DNA from: JANNRW01 sp031401815
Lineage (GTDB): Bacteria > Desulfobacterota > Desulfuromonadia > Geobacterales > DSM-12255
Assembly (NCBI GenBank): GCA_031401815.1
Contig: JANNRW010000332.1
Location: forward strand, 1 to 20,938
DNA length: 20,938 nt
Reading direction: 5' to 3'
The notes under the pieces are model-generated. The model did not search any database, was not told the origin of the DNA, and saw only the letters and a list, made by a program, of their open reading frames with translations. Below, piece by piece: positions 14,087-20,837 of the stretch; positions within the stretch are counted from its first letter, which is position 1; every line of letters begins with the position of its first letter. Both the position numbers and the translations under genes were made by a program.

Positions 14087-15370
14087 ATGAACTACATCGC
14101 TGACCTCCATATTCACTCCCCCTACTCCCGTGCCACCAGCCCGGAGAGCACCCTGGCCGGACTGGCCGTCTGGGCGAGGATCAAGGGTATCCAGGTAGTC
14201 GGAACCGGCGACTTCACTCACCCGGCATGGTTCGCCCGGCTGAAAGAGGAGCTGACCCCTGCCGAACCGGGTCTGTACCGGCTGAAGCGCGAAACAGCGC
14301 TCTCATCCCCTCTGGCCGGGCTGACGCCGTCTGCCACCCCCTTGCGCTTCCTGCTCTCTGCTGAAGTGAGCTGCATCTATAAAAGGGGGGGGGAGGTACG
14401 CAAGGTGCACAATCTCCTCTATGTGCCCGATATTGACTCAGCCGGGCGTCTGAACAGAAGACTCGCCAGGATAGGGAATATCGGATCTGACGGTCGCCCC
14501 ATCCTCGGACTCGACAGTCACGATCTGCTGGAGATAATGCTTGAAGAGGCTCCGGACGGGTTTCTTGTTCCGGCTCATATCTGGACCCCCTGGTTTTCTC
14601 TTTTCGGTTCCCGCTCCGGCTTCGACACTGTTGAAGAGTGCTTTGGAGAGCTGACTCCGCACATCTTTGCACTGGAGACCGGCCTATCTTCCGATCCGGC
14701 CATGAACCGCCTGATTTCAAAGCTTGACAGCTATGCGCTTATCTCAAACTCGGACTGTCACTCACCAGCAAAACTGGGTCGGGAAGCCAATCTGCTCAAT
14801 ACTGGCCTTGATTTTTACTCGCTACGTGATGCATTCAGAAAAAACTGTCGTGATGTTTTTCCAGGCACGATAGAATTTTTCCCGGAAGAGGGGAAATATC
14901 ATGGAGACGGCCACCTTGACTGCGGTATCTGCCTGGAGCCTGCTGAAACCCGTCGACTGGGGGGAGTATGCCCCGTATGCAGCCGTACGTTAACTATCGG
15001 GGTAAACTACAGGGTCACTGAACTGGCAGACAGGGATCGCCCGCTATTTGCGGATAACAGCCCGGAGGTATTCAGCCTGATTCCGCTCCCGGAGATTCTG
15101 GGAGAGATTCTCGGCGCAGGCTCTTCATCGAAAGGGGTGTTGCGCAATTACGCCAGAGCCATCAGCATGTTTGGCTCTGAATTCGATCTTCTGTTGCGAA
15201 CTCCAATCGATGATATAAGTCGCAAGTCGCTGCTACTTGGCGAGGCTGTTTCCAGAATGAGAGGGGGCAGAGTCATCAGACAGCCGGGCTATGACGGTAA
15301 ATTCGGAGTAATCCGGGTATTCGCCGATAAGGAGTTGCCGCCAAAAAGCAGGAGCAGGGAGATCTTCTGA
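14087..15370 (+). CDS. endoQ: EndoQ-like PHP-domain endonuclease
   Basis: Probable repair nuclease that nicks DNA 5' to deaminated bases such as uracil or hypoxanthine, by similarity to archaeal and some bacterial EndoQ. The protein has 427 residues. The PHP metal site shows DLHIHSPYS at 6-14 (H8, H10), GDFTHP at 41-46, an acidic residue in SAEVSC (E93), H108, H164 in PAHIWTPW, and SDCHSP at 222-227. A four-Cys zinc site follows (C279, C282, C295, C298), then LTIGVNYRVTELADR at 302-316 and a helical C-terminus. Such proteins are often labelled UvrD-like or PHP phosphoesterase, but no helicase motifs are present. A nine-G run lies in the coding sequence at 14385-14393. Confidence 0.85.
   Translation: MNYIADLHIHSPYSRATSPESTLAGLAVWARIKGIQVVGTGDFTHPAWFARLKEELTPAEPGLYRLKRETALSSPLAGLTPSATPLRFLLSAEVSCIYKRGGEVRKVHNLLYVPDIDSAGRLNRRLARIGNIGSDGRPILGLDSHDLLEIMLEEAPDGFLVPAHIWTPWFSLFGSRSGFDTVEECFGELTPHIFALETGLSSDPAMNRLISKLDSYALISNSDCHSPAKLGREANLLNTGLDFYSLRDAFRKNCRDVFPGTIEFFPEEGKYHGDGHLDCGICLEPAETRRLGGVCPVCSRTLTIGVNYRVTELADRDRPLFADNSPEVFSLIPLPEILGEILGAGSSSKGVLRNYARAISMFGSEFDLLLRTPIDDISRKSLLLGEAVSRMRGGRVIRQPGYDGKFGVIRVFADKELPPKSRSREIF
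14385..14393 (+). other. Nine-G homopolymer inside the EndoQ-like gene
   Basis: The run spans codons 100-103 (AGG GGG GGG GAG), between the probable metal ligands E93 and H108. Such tracts are prone to replication slippage. A one-base change would truncate the protein early. Confidence 0.9.
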
Positions 15371-15450
15371 TAAATGACATCCACCAATAAAGTGGTAAAC
15401 TATTTTTAAGGGACACACTCCCCCAAACTCAAACAATCAGGAGGCTCAAT

Positions 15451-16050
15451 ATGAACAGATTCGTACGACTTCTTATCCCTCTATTTTTGCTACTTCTCCC
15501 TGCTGTCGCTTTTTCCGCAACCTGGAACATTGACTCTGACCACTCCAATGTCCAGTTTTCTGTAAAGCATATGATGGTTGCTAATGTAAAAGGGAGCTTT
15601 GGCACAGTGAAGGGGACTGTTGAAATCGATGACAAGGATGTCGCAAAATCAGGTGTCAACGTTACCATTGAGACAGGCTCAATCAATACGGGTGTGGCAA
15701 AGCGGGATGAGCATCTTAAAAGTGCCGATTTTTTTGATGTGACCAAATACCCTGCCATGACCTTTGTCTCGAAAAAAGTTGTCAAAAGCGGCAATGACAA
15801 GTTGAAAGTTACCGGTGATCTGACAATTCACGGCATTACCAAAGAGGTTGTTCTGGATGTAGCCGGTCTCACTGCTGAAACCAAAGACCCTTGGGGCGGG
15901 CTCAGAAGAGGTGCCTCAGCATCTGCAAAAATCAACAGGAAGGATTTTGGCCTGACCTGGAACAAGGCACTGGAGACAGGTGGGGTGGTAGTTGGTGAAG
16001 AGGTACTGATTACTCTGGAAGTTGAATTGACCAAGGCGCAGGGCAAATAA
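15451..16050 (+). CDS. YceI-family periplasmic lipid-binding-like protein
   Basis: Secreted beta-barrel protein of the YceI family, which binds isoprenoid or other long-chain lipids in characterised members. The 199-residue precursor has a Sec signal peptide at about 1-23 (hydrophobic LLIPLFLLLLPAVAFS, cleavage near FSA-TW). The family pattern follows: WNIDSDHSNVQFSVKHMM (25-42), GSFGTVKGTVEID, and RDEHLKSADFFDVTKYPAMTF near 87-107. Further on are LTIHGITKEVVLDV, and RRGASASAKINRKDFGLTWN with VGEEVLITLEVEL near the end. ATG 15451 follows GGAGG. Its 80-base upstream gap suggests its own promoter. No clear boxes were found. Confidence 0.93.
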   Translation: MNRFVRLLIPLFLLLLPAVAFSATWNIDSDHSNVQFSVKHMMVANVKGSFGTVKGTVEIDDKDVAKSGVNVTIETGSINTGVAKRDEHLKSADFFDVTKYPAMTFVSKKVVKSGNDKLKVTGDLTIHGITKEVVLDVAGLTAETKDPWGGLRRGASASAKINRKDFGLTWNKALETGGVVVGEEVLITLEVELTKAQGK

Positions 16051-16061
16051 GCTGAAAATCA

Positions 16062-17627
16062 ATGCCGATGAAAAAACTTAACCCGGCTCGCATCAGCCAG
16101 CTGCTCTTTCTGGCTCTTTTTATCATCCTCTTCCTGATGACGGAGTATCGCGGGAGCGACCGGATTGTGGCTGCCGTAAACGGCTTTTTCCGGGCAAACC
16201 CCCTGACCGCAGTCAGCACCATGCTGGCAACCGGAACATATATCCCGCTTCTCCTTCCCGGTCTGCTACTGCTCATCGCCTCTCTGTTTCTGGGGCGATT
16301 TTTTTGTGGCTGGCTCTGTCCACTCGGGACAATCCTCGATCTGGTTACGAAACGGATAACAAAGAAAGCTCCTCTGCCCTGGCTTAAAGGAAATCTCAAA
16401 TACTGGCTCCTGCTCCCACTCCTTGGTGCCTCGGTTTTCAAGCTCAATCTGGCGGGGCTCCTCGACCCGATTGCTATTCTGCTGCGCGGACTGACCTTTT
16501 TCCTTCACCCTCTCCTGGGAGATGGAGTGCGGAGCAGCTGGCGCGGTCTATATGCTGTCATAGGGGAACAACGGGATCTCCTCGCGCCGGGCTATCGGCT
16601 CATAAGCGACTATCTACTCCCGTTTCGCGAAGCGCTCTATCCGCTTGCCTTTGCTTCTGCCTTTATTCTGGGACTGGTCATTTATCTGGAGCGTTACGGC
16701 GAACGTACCTGGTGCCGTCACCTCTGCCCATTGGGAACCCTCCTGGGGTTGGCCGCCCGTTTTTCCCCGCTGCTCCGGACGCCTGTAGCCCCCTGCTCAG
16801 ACTGTAGAAATTGTGCGGCACTCTGCCCTTCCGGCTTTGACCGTGAGCTGATGCAGAAAGAGGAGTGTCTCGCCTGCATGAACTGCGTAGCAACCTGTCC
16901 GAAAGGGAAAGTCGGTTTTTCTTTCGGGCTTGAGCCGGAGCAAAAGCCGATCATGGAGCGGCGGGTATTTCTCGGAGGTCTATTTTCCGGTTTTCTGCTG
17001 GCCAGGGCATTTCGTTTTCAAGACCCTGAAAAAGAGCCAAAGCTTCTCAGACCTCCAGGTGTGCGGAGCGAAAAGGTGTTTCTCCAGAAGTGCATCCGCT
17101 GCGGCGAATGCATGAAAGTCTGCCTGCGAAGCGCCCTTTATCCGGCTTTTTCACAGGCAGGTGTGGAAGGTCTTTACACACCGGTACTGATTCCACGACT
17201 TGGCTACTGCGAGTACAACTGCACCCTCTGCGGACAGGTCTGCCCCACCGGGGCGATCCCGGATCTTCTGCCTGAAGTAAAGAAAAGGGAGGTAATCGGG
17301 AAAGCGGCCTTTGACAAGAACCACTGCCTCCCCTTTGCCAGGCGGATAGACTGCATAGTCTGCGAAGAGCACTGCCCGATACCACAGAAGGCGATTCGAT
17401 CAGAAGAGTTAATGATGACCGGCTTTGATGGCAAAAAGCGAAAGGTCAAAGCCCCTTTTGTGGTGGACGAGCTTTGCAACGGCTGCGGAATATGCGAAAA
17501 AGTCTGTCCGCTGGAGGGGAAAGCAGGGATCGAAGTGTTTGCTGTCAAGGACAAAACACCTCTGAAAGAGTCTGCATCAGTTGACATAAAAGCGCTTGAA
17601 GCGGCGAAAGATCCATACGGGAGATAA
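16062..17627 (+). CDS. NapH-NapG-like fusion: polytopic ferredoxin protein with internal twin-arginine motif
   Basis: Membrane iron-sulfur electron-transfer protein, 521 residues. The N-terminal NapH-like half has hydrophobic helices at about 12-27, 60-77, 114-124 and 192-209 and the paired motifs CGWLCPLGT (82-90) and CRHLCPLGT (218-226). Two ferredoxin clusters follow (C245/248/251/255 and C269/272/275/279). After MERRVFLGGLFSGFLLARAF (298-317), a Tat-signal-like stretch, comes a NapG/MauM-like half with clusters at C344/347/350/354, C383/387/390/394, C431/434/438 with C422, and C472/475/478/482. It probably moves quinol or membrane electrons to an acceptor not encoded here. Start is ATG 16062 or 16068, both with weak ribosome-binding sites. 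Confidence 0.85.
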   Translation: MPMKKLNPARISQLLFLALFIILFLMTEYRGSDRIVAAVNGFFRANPLTAVSTMLATGTYIPLLLPGLLLLIASLFLGRFFCGWLCPLGTILDLVTKRITKKAPLPWLKGNLKYWLLLPLLGASVFKLNLAGLLDPIAILLRGLTFFLHPLLGDGVRSSWRGLYAVIGEQRDLLAPGYRLISDYLLPFREALYPLAFASAFILGLVIYLERYGERTWCRHLCPLGTLLGLAARFSPLLRTPVAPCSDCRNCAALCPSGFDRELMQKEECLACMNCVATCPKGKVGFSFGLEPEQKPIMERRVFLGGLFSGFLLARAFRFQDPEKEPKLLRPPGVRSEKVFLQKCIRCGECMKVCLRSALYPAFSQAGVEGLYTPVLIPRLGYCEYNCTLCGQVCPTGAIPDLLPEVKKREVIGKAAFDKNHCLPFARRIDCIVCEEHCPIPQKAIRSEELMMTGFDGKKRKVKAPFVVDELCNGCGICEKVCPLEGKAGIEVFAVKDKTPLKESASVDIKALEAAKDPYGR

Positions 17628-17631
17628 TGAC

Positions 17632-17802
17632 TTGAAGAAACTGCTGAGCTGGGGGGGCGTCAGCCTGCTGACAACCGCGCTGCTTGATCCGCTCGTCTAT
17701 TCATTGCTGGAAAAGCCGATCCCCTGGGTGCGTGATATTTTCATGGCAGCAGCCGGAGCAGGCTGTTTCTATCTGCTGATGAAATATCGTCGGGAATTGT
17801 AA
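17632..17802 (+). CDS. Small membrane protein with TTG start, unknown function
   Basis: This 56-residue protein has hydrophobic segments at about 8-25 and 33-50 and a basic end (MKYRREL), consistent with a two-helix membrane protein. TTG 17632 is chosen. GGAG at 17620-17623 is eight bases upstream and overlaps the stop region of the preceding gene, while an ATG at 17628 in another frame stops after two codons. Placed four bases after the NapH-NapG-like gene, it may be an accessory to that protein. No family was recognised. A seven-G run lies near its start (17651-17657). Confidence 0.6.
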   Translation: MKKLLSWGGVSLLTTALLDPLVYSLLEKPIPWVRDIFMAAAGAGCFYLLMKYRREL

Positions 17803-17845
17803 CCCTTGCGTCAGAATGATGCAGCAATAACGTCTCGATATTTTT

Positions 17846-17854
17846 TGATATAAT
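17846..17854 (+). promoter_or_regulatory. Extended -10 promoter element of the PPK2 gene
   Basis: TGATATAAT matches the extended -10 consensus (TGnTATAAT) exactly. It lies 31 bases before the ATG at 17886. No good -35 box stands 16-18 bp upstream (AATAAC region), which fits dependence on the extended element. The transcript would begin around 17861. Confidence 0.5.
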
Positions 17855-17885
17855 TAGGAACAGATAACCCGTGAGGTGATTGCCC

Positions 17886-19364
17886 ATGTTTGAATCAGCG
17901 GAGCTAGGACACAAAATCGACAAGGAACGCTACCGGCAGGAAGTGCCTGACTTAAGAGAGGCGCTTCTCAATGCCCAGCTTGATCTTGCATCAGCTGACT
18001 TTCCGGTAATCATCATTATTGGCGGTGTTGATGGCGCAGGTAAGGGTGAGACGGTCAATATCCTCAACGAGTGGATGGATCCCCGTCATATCCAGACAAA
18101 CTCTCTTGATGCACCAACCGAAGAAGAGCTTGAGCGCCCATATATGTGGCGCTTCTGGCGGGTTCTGCCGCCCAGGGGAAAGATTGGAATATTTTTCGGT
18201 TCCTGGTACTCGGCCCCAATTGTGGAAAATGTTACTGGCAATACGAAAAACTCTGAACTGGACCAGACCATGGAGCGGATCATTCGTTTCGAAAAGATGC
18301 TGGTCGACGAGGGTGCCCTTATACTCAAGTTCTGGTTTCATCTTTCAAGAGATGAGCAGCACAAGCGGTTAAAGAGCCTTGAGAAGGATCCTCATACCCG
18401 CTGGCGGGTAACTTCCCGAGACTGGTCAAACTTCAAGCTTTATGACAGATTCCGGAAAGTTTCCGAGCATGCTCTGCGCCAGACCAGCACCAGTGAGTCT
18501 CCATGGACTATCGTAGAAGGGACAGATCCACGCTATCGCTCTCTCACAGTGGGAAAAGCACTGCTCCATGGGCTACGGATGCGACTTGACGCACCTGGGG
18601 AGAAAGGGCAGATTGTAACAGTGCCACCACTTATCCCTGTCATAGACGATCTGCTGCTCATCCGTTCTCTTGATCTCGCCAAAAGCATCTCCAAGGAAAA
18701 GTATGAAGATGAATTGAGTGAGTATCAGCGAAAACTCGCCCTTCTTACCCGTCATGATAATTTCCGGAAAATATCGGTAGTAGCGGTCTTTGAAGGGAAT
18801 GACGCAGCAGGTAAAGGGGGGAGTATCCGCCGGATCACTTCCAGTCTCGATGCCCGGCAGTATCGTGTTGTCCCAGTGGCTGCCCCGACAGAAGAAGAGC
18901 GATCTCAGCCGTATCTCTGGCGATTCTGGCGACACCTGCCACGCAAAGGGAAATTTGCAATTTTTGATCGTTCCTGGTACGGGAGGGTGCTGGTGGAGAG
19001 AATCGAAGGGTACTGCTCACAGGAAGACTGGATGAGAGCCTACAGCGAAATCAACGATTTCGAGGAACAGCTTGTCCGGAACAGGACAGTGATTGTCAAG
19101 TTCTGGCTTACCATCAGCAAGGAGGAGCAGCTTCGTCGCTTCGAGGAGAGAGAGGCAACCGGGTTCAAGCGTTTCAAGATTACTGATGAGGACTGGCGCA
19201 ACCGTGAGAAGTGGGAGGAGTACGAGCTGGCAATCTGCGACATGATTGACCGGACCAGCACAGAAATCGCCCCCTGGACTCTGGTTGAAGCAAATGACAA
19301 GTACTACGCCCGGATCAAGGTGCTGAAAACCCTCTGCAAGGCTATAGAGCGGGCTTTGAAGTGA
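17886..19364 (+). CDS. pap: Two-domain PPK2, polyphosphate:AMP phosphotransferase
   Basis: Cytosolic kinase of the tandem PPK2 family, which uses polyphosphate to phosphorylate AMP to ADP. The protein has 492 residues. The N-domain has Walker A GGVDGAGKGE (46-55) and WRFWRVLPPRG (88-98). The C-domain has GNDAAGKGG (304-312), WRFWRHLPRKG (345-355), the Walker B/lid motif DRSWYGRVLVER (361-372) and FKITDEDWRNR (430-440). In the N-domain the equivalent of DRSWYGR reads GSWYSAP (105-111), so catalysis probably resides in the C-domain. ATG 17886 is preferred over TTG 17880, since GAGGTGAT lies directly upstream. The 3' end overlaps the convergent DUF1450-like gene by 23 bases. Confidence 0.93.
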   Translation: MFESAELGHKIDKERYRQEVPDLREALLNAQLDLASADFPVIIIIGGVDGAGKGETVNILNEWMDPRHIQTNSLDAPTEEELERPYMWRFWRVLPPRGKIGIFFGSWYSAPIVENVTGNTKNSELDQTMERIIRFEKMLVDEGALILKFWFHLSRDEQHKRLKSLEKDPHTRWRVTSRDWSNFKLYDRFRKVSEHALRQTSTSESPWTIVEGTDPRYRSLTVGKALLHGLRMRLDAPGEKGQIVTVPPLIPVIDDLLLIRSLDLAKSISKEKYEDELSEYQRKLALLTRHDNFRKISVVAVFEGNDAAGKGGSIRRITSSLDARQYRVVPVAAPTEEERSQPYLWRFWRHLPRKGKFAIFDRSWYGRVLVERIEGYCSQEDWMRAYSEINDFEEQLVRNRTVIVKFWLTISKEEQLRRFEEREATGFKRFKITDEDWRNREKWEEYELAICDMIDRTSTEIAPWTLVEANDKYYARIKVLKTLCKAIERALK

Positions 19365-19569
19365 TCGCGGCAACAATCATTTTGTAGAATTCATCAGCAT
19401 TGTCTGCAGTTACCGTCTTGCCGTCGACCAGTGCAGTAAGGGTTTTCTTGCAGGTATCGCAGCTTTTGATGCAATCCTTTCTCTTTATATTCATATCCGG
19501 AAAGGTTTCTTTTAGTTTTTTGAATACCTTGCCGCTCCCTTTGTTGTTTTCACAGAAACGAATCTTCAT
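19342..19569 (-). CDS. DUF1450-like small cysteine protein
   Basis: This 75-residue cytosolic protein has an MKIRFCENNKG start and a CIKSCDTC motif (C33, C37, C40), plus C6. That is the pattern of the DUF1450 family, which has a thioredoxin-like/[2Fe-2S]-ferredoxin-like fold but no firmly assigned role. The ATG (complement of 19567-19569) follows GGAGG by five bases, which is a strong site. The last 23 bases overlap the end of the convergent PPK2 gene. It is divergent from sixA across a 192-base gap containing palindromes. Confidence 0.85.
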   Translation of the reverse strand: MKIRFCENNKGSGKVFKKLKETFPDMNIKRKDCIKSCDTCKKTLTALVDGKTVTADNADEFYKMIVAAITSKPAL

Positions 19570-19634
19570 TTTGCCTCCGGGTTGTGTGACCGCTTAATTG
19601 TGATATGTTTATCTGCATGAGTACTTCCAGCTCA

Positions 19635-19640
19635 ATTATA
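19635..19640 (-). promoter_or_regulatory. Possible -10 box of the DUF1450-like gene
   Basis: On the minus strand the hexamer reads TATAAT, a perfect -10, within an AT-rich stretch 65 bases upstream of the start codon. The -35 region at 16-18 bp is weak and would fall on the GTTACA/TGTAAC palindrome. Confidence 0.35.
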
Positions 19641-19652
19641 TATTAAAATCAG

Positions 19653-19668
19653 GTTACAGCTGTGTAAC
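19653..19668. promoter_or_regulatory. Operator-like palindrome GTTACA-N4-TGTAAC
   Basis: Perfect six-base arms around GCTG lie in the divergent gap between the DUF1450-like gene and sixA. They overlap the expected -35 position for the minus-strand gene. A dimeric regulator site is the simplest reading. The regulator is unknown. Confidence 0.45.
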
Positions 19669-19675
19669 ATTTTGC

Positions 19676-19687
19676 AACCAGCTGGTT
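19676..19687. promoter_or_regulatory. Perfect 12-bp palindrome AACCAGCTGGTT
   Basis: This self-complementary dodecamer lies eight bases from the GTTACA palindrome in the same divergent gap and is followed by TTTT on the plus strand. It may be a second operator half. The stem is too short for a convincing terminator. Confidence 0.4.
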
Positions 19688-19703
19688 TTTCCCGCATTTA
19701 TGA

Positions 19704-19733
19704 TTGCAGCGACAAAGATTGTCAGACTAATAT
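19704..19733 (+). promoter_or_regulatory. Possible sigma-70 promoter of sixA
   Basis: TTGCAG (19704-19709) and TAATAT (19728-19733) are separated by 18 bp, 28 bases upstream of the sixA ATG. Both boxes are imperfect. The call rests on sequence and position only. Confidence 0.35.
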
Positions 19734-19761
19734 CAACAAAAATATGTTTTGTGGATTATAA

Positions 19762-20316
19762 ATGAAAGTGCACTTTATCAGACATGCCCATGCGATAGAA
19801 CGTTCAACTCTGCTGTCGGATGAACATCGTAATTTGACCTGCAGAGGACGGAAGCGATTCCGTCTGGTCGCTTCCTGTCTGAGAAAAATAGATATTGATC
19901 CTGATCTTATCATGGTGAGCCCCAAAGTCCGTGCTGTGCAAACAGCCGAGATCCTTTCAGAAGCACTCCGTTTTAACGGAGAAGTGCAAATTCACCTTGA
20001 CCTTGAATACGGACCGGATCTCACCACTCTTGCCAACCTTATGAAGGCCAATCCCGAGGCTCGGGAGATTGTCATCATTGGCCATGAACCGAGCCTTGGT
20101 GAAGTTATTGGTAAATTACTCCATCTTTCGCAACCCTGCCACATCACAAAGGGGAGCGTTGTTTCCATGAAAATATCACTTGGGCAGTTCGGGCTTATTG
20201 CTGAACTTTCCGCTCTTATCACTGCTGGAGGCAAGAAAATCCGTAACTCCGGAACGGCTGCCATTGACCGGTTGCTGGGAAAAAACACCAACAGGAATAA
20301 GGAGGTTGCAATATGA
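19762..20316 (+). CDS. sixA: SixA-like phosphohistidine phosphatase (histidine phosphatase superfamily)
   Basis: Removes phosphate from phosphohistidine proteins in characterised SixA. The 184-residue protein has the catalytic FIRHAHA motif at 5-11 (R7, H8), SPKVRAVQTAEIL at 53-65 and the second active-site His in IIGHEPSLGEV at 105-115 (H108). It is somewhat longer than E. coli SixA because of an extra C-terminal tail of about 30 residues. ATG 19762 has only a weak ribosome-binding site (GTGGAT). Its stop overlaps the next start as ATGA, so it is translationally coupled to the helix-hairpin-helix protein. Other histidine phosphatases are possible substitutes for the name. Confidence 0.88.
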   Translation: MKVHFIRHAHAIERSTLLSDEHRNLTCRGRKRFRLVASCLRKIDIDPDLIMVSPKVRAVQTAEILSEALRFNGEVQIHLDLEYGPDLTTLANLMKANPEAREIVIIGHEPSLGEVIGKLLHLSQPCHITKGSVVSMKISLGQFGLIAELSALITAGGKKIRNSGTAAIDRLLGKNTNRNKEVAI

Positions 20317-20837
20317 GTTTAACCGCCAAAGAATTGCAGCAGATCAAGGGAATCGGAGATGTACTATCCATGCGCCTGCTTGAAGCAGGACATGATTCTT
20401 ACGCAAAGATCGTAGGACTGGGAGAAAACGGACTTAAGCAGATCAAGGGAATTAATCCCAAGGCTGTTCCGGAGATTCTTGATCAGGCCGCCAGACTGGC
20501 AGCTGGTGAGATGTCTGACCGGGACAGGAAGGTTGCTATCCTGAAAGACTCATTGCAGAACCTGCGTCACTCGGTACAGGATCTTACTGAAATCGCAAGG
20601 GATCGGTTCAGTGAAACCCTTTCCGGCAAAACTGGACGCAAGATAACGGAATCATTGGTGCGATTCCTGGGGGCACTGGAAGAGCTTGAAGGGAGTGCTG
20701 GCAAGAAGCTCAAGAAGACGGGAAAACTGGTGGTGAAAGCTGAGCAACATCTTGAGGGTCTTGCCGATGCCGGGTTGAAGGATCTGCGCAAGGGTCTTAA
20801 TAAAGCCAGAAAAGCTTTGCAGAGGGTGCATGAATGA
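20313..20837 (+). CDS. Helix-hairpin-helix protein with long helical tail, unknown function
   Basis: The 174-residue protein has two helix-hairpin-helix repeats, LQQIKGIGDVLSMRLLEAG (8-26) and LKQIKGINPKAVPEILDQA (41-59). This is the pattern of sequence-independent DNA-binding HhH pairs. From about 68 to the end it is Lys- and Glu-rich and predicted entirely helical, possibly a coiled-coil or histone-like bundle (KKLKKTGKLVVKAEQ). It starts with GGAGG seven bases before ATG 20313. Stop/start ATGA overlaps occur on both sides. The context (sixA, thymidylate-kinase-like) does not fix its role. DNA binding is an inference from the HhH motifs. Confidence 0.75.
   Translation: MSLTAKELQQIKGIGDVLSMRLLEAGHDSYAKIVGLGENGLKQIKGINPKAVPEILDQAARLAAGEMSDRDRKVAILKDSLQNLRHSVQDLTEIARDRFSETLSGKTGRKITESLVRFLGALEELEGSAGKKLKKTGKLVVKAEQHLEGLADAGLKDLRKGLNKARKALQRVHE

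Noticed and set aside
15381..15407. Terminator after the EndoQ-like gene (CCAC/GTGG stem with a later T5)
   Set aside because: The stem is only four to five base pairs, and the T-run is twelve bases away, too far for a convincing intrinsic terminator.
17651..17657. Seven-G run in the small TTG-start membrane gene as a phase switch
   Set aside because: The tract is short and the gene itself is only moderately certain. It is much less convincing than the nine-G tract in the EndoQ-like gene.
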